This document shows, in pieces, positions 61,009-64,000 of a DNA stretch of 64,000 bases. The notes under the pieces are model-generated. The model was not told the origin of the DNA. It did not search any database and saw only the letters and a program-made list of their open reading frames with translations. The position numbers were made by a program, and so were the translations under genes. Source of the stretch: Anaerolineales bacterium UBA6055 (lineage in GTDB: Bacteria; Chloroflexota; Anaerolineae; Aggregatilineales; Phototrophicaceae). Position 1 is the stretch's first letter. Every line of letters starts with the position of its first letter. The stretch covers positions 268,758 through 332,757 of the forward strand of contig DIYL01000013.1 of NCBI GenBank assembly GCA_002428985.1, given 5' to 3'.

Positions 61009-61098
61009 GCCAAAATTTAACAGATTTGAACCCAAATCATAAACAACATTTATGATAATTAATTTTGTTTTCTCTCCACCCAAAACAAGGATAAAACC

Positions 61099-62433
61099 AT
61101 GCAGATAACATTTGACGGTGAGCTGACAGTCGCAGATATGAAAAAGCACATCGAACATCAATTTGAAATGCCTACCGATGCAACTCTCTTGCACATTACA
61201 TTTGATCATTCACCACAACGTGCAGAAGATGCACCCTATGCCAATCAAGTTAGTTTAAGCTTATTTGACCCAACTGGATTCCGTGGTGCGCGACATAACA
61301 ATGCAGACCAGACAATACGTTTAAGTATAGCCGAAGCATCGCCGGGTTATCTCTCCGGTGAACTGCCAGCCGGACAATGGACGGTCGTTATAGATATACA
61401 TCGGATTATGCCACCCGACCCACTAACATATACAATCCAAGTCAAAATTAGCAATGATCCGATTACAGATGAACCGTTACATTTTCCTAAAGGCACAACA
61501 GCGTCACGCGGAAAAGGTTGGTATCGCGGTGATTTGCACGGTCATACACATCACTCCGATGGGCGTTGGGACGTAGCAGATTTCGTACAATACGGGCGCG
61601 ATTATAACCTCGATTTTGTCACACTGACGGATCACAATACTATGTCACCTTTAGCTGAGGTCGATAGTCTCTCATCCGATGATGTCTTAACGATGGGCGG
61701 CATGGAGCTGACCACTTACTATGGACATGCACTGGCATTAGGTACACGTCAATGGCATGAATGGCGCACACATCAGGGCAAAACCATGCGTGATCTCGCC
61801 CAAGACATTATTGATAGTGGCGCATTATATGTGATTGCTCACCCGCGTAGTTTAGGTGATCCACAATGCACTGGCTGTCGGTGGGAATTCGATGACATGA
61901 TGCCAGGTATTGCCCACGCTGTTGAAGTGTGGAATGGACTGTGGGATTCATACAATCAAGAAGGGCTTGAGCTATATTATGAGTGGCTCAATCAAGGGCA
62001 TAAACTGGTGATGACAGCCGGCACTGATATTCATGGTCAACCACCTACCGGAGTGAAAAGTGCCGGATTTAATATCGTCCTTGCTGATGACCTGACAGAA
62101 GCAGATATTCTCAACGCGATTCGTCAGGGGAAATCATATTTGAGCAGTGGTCCCGACATCAAATCCATCGCATTTTCTGACGGGAAACAAGCCATGATGG
62201 GCGACACACTTACAACCAATGCACCCGTTAAGTTGATGCTTGTTTGGGATGGTACTGATGAAGGAGATAATGTTCGCTTAATTAGCGAGGGGCAAATCAT
62301 CCAAGAGCAGGATGCCACACAGTCGAAACGTATCACTGCAACTATTGATGAGCCTGCTAAATGGTATGTCGCCGAAATCCGCGCTGAGAATGGCGATTTG
62401 AAAGCAGTTACGAATCCAATTTGGGTAGAATAA
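61099..62433 (+). CDS. CehA/McbA-type PHP-domain metallohydrolase
   Basis: A 444-residue hydrolase. Residues about 1-125 form a beta-rich N-terminal domain. The PHP domain starts at GWYRGDLHGHTHHSDG (140-155) with metal ligands H147 and H149, continues with LTDHNTMSPL (about 180-189), GMELTTYYGHALALG, and IAHPRSLGDP, and ends in the TAGTDIHGQ (about 315-323) block. A C-terminal beta domain follows (about 360-444). CehA-like members hydrolyse aromatic esters or phosphoesters; no claim of carbaryl hydrolysis is intended. AAGGA precedes ATG. The last codon overlaps the next start. Confidence 0.88.
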   Translation: MQITFDGELTVADMKKHIEHQFEMPTDATLLHITFDHSPQRAEDAPYANQVSLSLFDPTGFRGARHNNADQTIRLSIAEASPGYLSGELPAGQWTVVIDIHRIMPPDPLTYTIQVKISNDPITDEPLHFPKGTTASRGKGWYRGDLHGHTHHSDGRWDVADFVQYGRDYNLDFVTLTDHNTMSPLAEVDSLSSDDVLTMGGMELTTYYGHALALGTRQWHEWRTHQGKTMRDLAQDIIDSGALYVIAHPRSLGDPQCTGCRWEFDDMMPGIAHAVEVWNGLWDSYNQEGLELYYEWLNQGHKLVMTAGTDIHGQPPTGVKSAGFNIVLADDLTEADILNAIRQGKSYLSSGPDIKSIAFSDGKQAMMGDTLTTNAPVKLMLVWDGTDEGDNVRLISEGQIIQEQDATQSKRITATIDEPAKWYVAEIRAENGDLKAVTNPIWVE

Positions 62434-62717
62434 TGAGTGAGAAGGATAGCAAACCCCAAATAAGTTTTACAAGAGCTAGCAATGTAGAAAATGAAAAGCT
62501 TGACTCACTTATTTTGCAGGTCGACATCGACGAAAAGTTCTTCTCGTATTTATGGTTCTTTGAAGATACTTGGAAAATCGTCGTTTCTGTTAATGGAGAT
62601 AACAAATCATTGGAGTGGACAGACTTTCTACAGATTATCAATGAATTACACAAGCATGTTGCAATAGAGAGTGAAGCAATTATTCATGAGCTCAAAAATC
62701 CGAGGGAAGATGATTAA
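62433..62717 (+). CDS. Small hydrophilic protein of unknown function
   Basis: A 94-residue protein starting at the TAATG overlap with the PHP hydrolase stop. It contains a WFFEDTWKIVVSVNGDNKSL strand region and a C-terminal helix (LHKHVAIESEAIIHELK). No known domain recognised. The coupling to the hydrolase gene suggests coexpression only. Confidence 0.6.
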   Translation: MSEKDSKPQISFTRASNVENEKLDSLILQVDIDEKFFSYLWFFEDTWKIVVSVNGDNKSLEWTDFLQIINELHKHVAIESEAIIHELKNPREDD

Positions 62718-62790
62718 AATCCAATCAATTCACAATATCTCTTAGCACTATGTAGTCCTAGTTTTTAAAATTTATCTGTGAGATTAGAGT

Positions 62791-63636
62791 ATGCAACTAG
62801 ATTTGTTTAATCCTAAGCAATCCAAAATCGTAGAACAACTTACAGAAAACCTCAAGCAAATTGATGGTATGTTAGCCATTGCAGTTGGTGGATCATTTGC
62901 TCGGGGTAATCCGTCGCCGACCTCGGATATTGATTTGGGTTTGTATTATAGGGATGACAACCCCTTTGGAATTGATCATATTCGAGCACTAGCTGAAAAA
63001 GTCAATGATACGGAAAATCCGACCGTGACAGGATTTGGTGATTGGGGCAAATGGGTTAACGGTGGTGCATGGCTGACGATCAATGGACAACGTGTAGACT
63101 TTTTATATCGTAGTGTTGATACGTTACAAACATGGATCGATCGGAGCAAAGCAGGTGAAATTGAACTCGACTACTATCAACAACCTGCAACTGGATTTTA
63201 CAGCTATATTTATCTGCGCGAGATAGAAATTTGCAAACTCTTATTTGATCCCAACAACATACTCGTTGATCTCAAAAAACAAATTCGCCCCTATCCACCA
63301 AAACTTAAAGAAAAGATTCGAGCAGATTTTAGCTGGATGGCTGATTTTACGTTGTATCATGCCGAAAATGCGAGTAAGCGAGGGGATGTATATACCCTAG
63401 TCGGTTGTTTGCACCGAACCGTCGCCTGTATTGTTCAGATCGTATATGCCAATAATGAACAATATTTTCTCAGCGATAAAGCCATAATTCCTGAGTGTAT
63501 GGGGTTTGATGACGTACCCACTGCATTTGATGAGCGCATCACAAATATTCTATCAAATCCAACAATGGACAGTGTCAAGGAATTACGCATCTTGTTAAGT
63601 GTAGTGGGAAGATATGACAAGAGGTTCCAAATTTAG
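62791..63636 (+). CDS. Nucleotidyltransferase-domain protein
   Basis: A 281-residue protein with the DNA polymerase beta-like nucleotidyltransferase fold: AVGGSFARGNPSPTSDIDLGLYY (about 31-53) gives the GS and DxD metal motif (D48 and D50 region), then further helices typical of DUF4037/kanamycin-nucleotidyltransferase relatives. The substrate is unknown; resistance or a toxin-antitoxin role is not supported by a partner gene. The 73 bases upstream contain no strong signal. Confidence 0.82.
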   Translation: MQLDLFNPKQSKIVEQLTENLKQIDGMLAIAVGGSFARGNPSPTSDIDLGLYYRDDNPFGIDHIRALAEKVNDTENPTVTGFGDWGKWVNGGAWLTINGQRVDFLYRSVDTLQTWIDRSKAGEIELDYYQQPATGFYSYIYLREIEICKLLFDPNNILVDLKKQIRPYPPKLKEKIRADFSWMADFTLYHAENASKRGDVYTLVGCLHRTVACIVQIVYANNEQYFLSDKAIIPECMGFDDVPTAFDERITNILSNPTMDSVKELRILLSVVGRYDKRFQI

Positions 63637-63742
63637 GAACAAGATACATGCCTCATACTAAATTGCATGTTGCCACAATTCATAGAATGATAATGATTTA
63701 CGAGCAGTCACCAATTCAATTGTGATTGAATCGTTTTTACAT

Positions 63743-64000
63743 TTACGTACGTTGCCAAAAGTCCTTATGATCTGAATTGGTGTAACGTTCCATATCAGTA
63801 TCCGTATTCCATCTCTTGTTATATTCATTTTGATAAAGTATAGCATCTGGAAGGATTGTGTTTTCGTCAAAAGAAGCATTGGAAATATCCGCACCAGCTA
63901 GAATTGATTTTGCAAGATTTGCACCGCGCAAATCTGCATCTATTAAATTGGCGTCAGCTAGATTTACACTCACTAAACTTGCATTGTTAAGTTTAGCTCC
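63743..64000 (-). CDS. Pentapeptide-repeat protein (5'-partial)
   Basis: The C-terminal part of a pentapeptide-repeat protein whose start lies beyond the right edge. The open frame to position 64000 reads GAKLNNASL, SVNLADANLIDADLRGANLA, the A(N/D)LXX pattern of a right-handed quadrilateral beta helix. After about 35 residues the repeats end and a charged tail (ILYQNEYNKRWNTDTDMERY) follows. A GTG at 63971-63973 is not the true start. The family is diverse and functions are mostly unknown. Confidence 0.8.
   Translation of the reverse strand, partial: GAKLNNASLVSVNLADANLIDADLRGANLAKSILAGADISNASFDENTILPDAILYQNEYNKRWNTDTDMERYTNSDHKDFWQRT

Noticed and set aside
1..64000. Insertion sequences, prophage, CRISPR arrays, tRNA or rRNA
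   Set aside because: No transposase, integrase, phage structural gene, repeat-spacer pattern or cloverleaf was seen on either strand by eye.

Overview
The window is chromosomal DNA from a free-living bacterium, moderately AT-rich, with short intergenic gaps and many ATGA/TAATG gene overlaps. The gene content suggests a Chloroflexota (Anaerolineae-like) organism: a VanW/peptidoglycan-binding L,D-transpeptidase, lipoproteins with Thr/Pro linkers, SH3-domain secreted proteins, a PHP-AlbA fusion, a bacterial RIO kinase and many tandem paralogues. This placement is an inference from family content; no rRNA, tRNA or other phylogenetic marker is present. I found no insertion sequence, CRISPR array, prophage or tRNA. 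Both ends cut genes: a transsulfuration enzyme on the left and a pentapeptide-repeat protein on the right.

Layout. 0-3.3 kb: a Cys/Met-metabolism PLP enzyme, a DUF952 protein and two tandem SDR oxidoreductases. 3.3-7.1 kb: three tandem MFS transporters. 7.2-10.3 kb: an APH-like kinase, then a RIO1-type kinase and GNAT gene preceded by a long structured leader with its own promoter, a 19-codon reading frame and an intrinsic terminator. 10.3-14 kb: GrpB, a small SHOCT protein and a 700-residue long prokaryotic Argonaute whose Piwi domain has lost a catalytic aspartate, divergent from a GNAT with an acidic insert. 14-24 kb: envelope genes (slipin, LspA, DUF4349, CARDB lipoprotein, second lipoprotein), three small coupled membrane genes (one with an internal stop), a coiled-coil/PH-like protein, a VOC protein and a secreted SH3 protein. 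24-34 kb: two EamA transporters, DUF4240, a GH13 glucosidase, VOC and TPR proteins, acyl-CoA dehydrogenase, a GT39-like membrane glycosyltransferase and RDD.

34-43 kb: a class III-type sirtuin, ABM, SRPBCC and SAM-methyltransferase genes, MBL hydrolase, Na+/Ca2+ exchanger, S9 peptidase and L,D-transpeptidase. 43-49.5 kb: a rightward protein-quality and signalling block with Hsp20, Lon, a receiver protein, the PHP-AlbA fusion, a VTT membrane protein and an alpha/beta hydrolase. 49.5-56.8 kb: PfkB kinase, amine oxidase, a second GH13 enzyme, glycerol kinase, a deoxyribosyltransferase-like protein and a cyclic-nucleotide-binding protein. 56.8-64 kb: MBL hydrolase, an ABC exporter pair, a stand-alone receiver, a CehA-type PHP hydrolase, a nucleotidyltransferase and the partial pentapeptide protein.

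The most notable items are the apparently catalytically dead Argonaute, the attenuator-like leader before the RIO kinase, the triplicated KQKR-tailed membrane genes, and the PHP-AlbA fusion beside a receiver gene. All start choices, promoters, terminators and functions were read by eye; none has been tested by database search.
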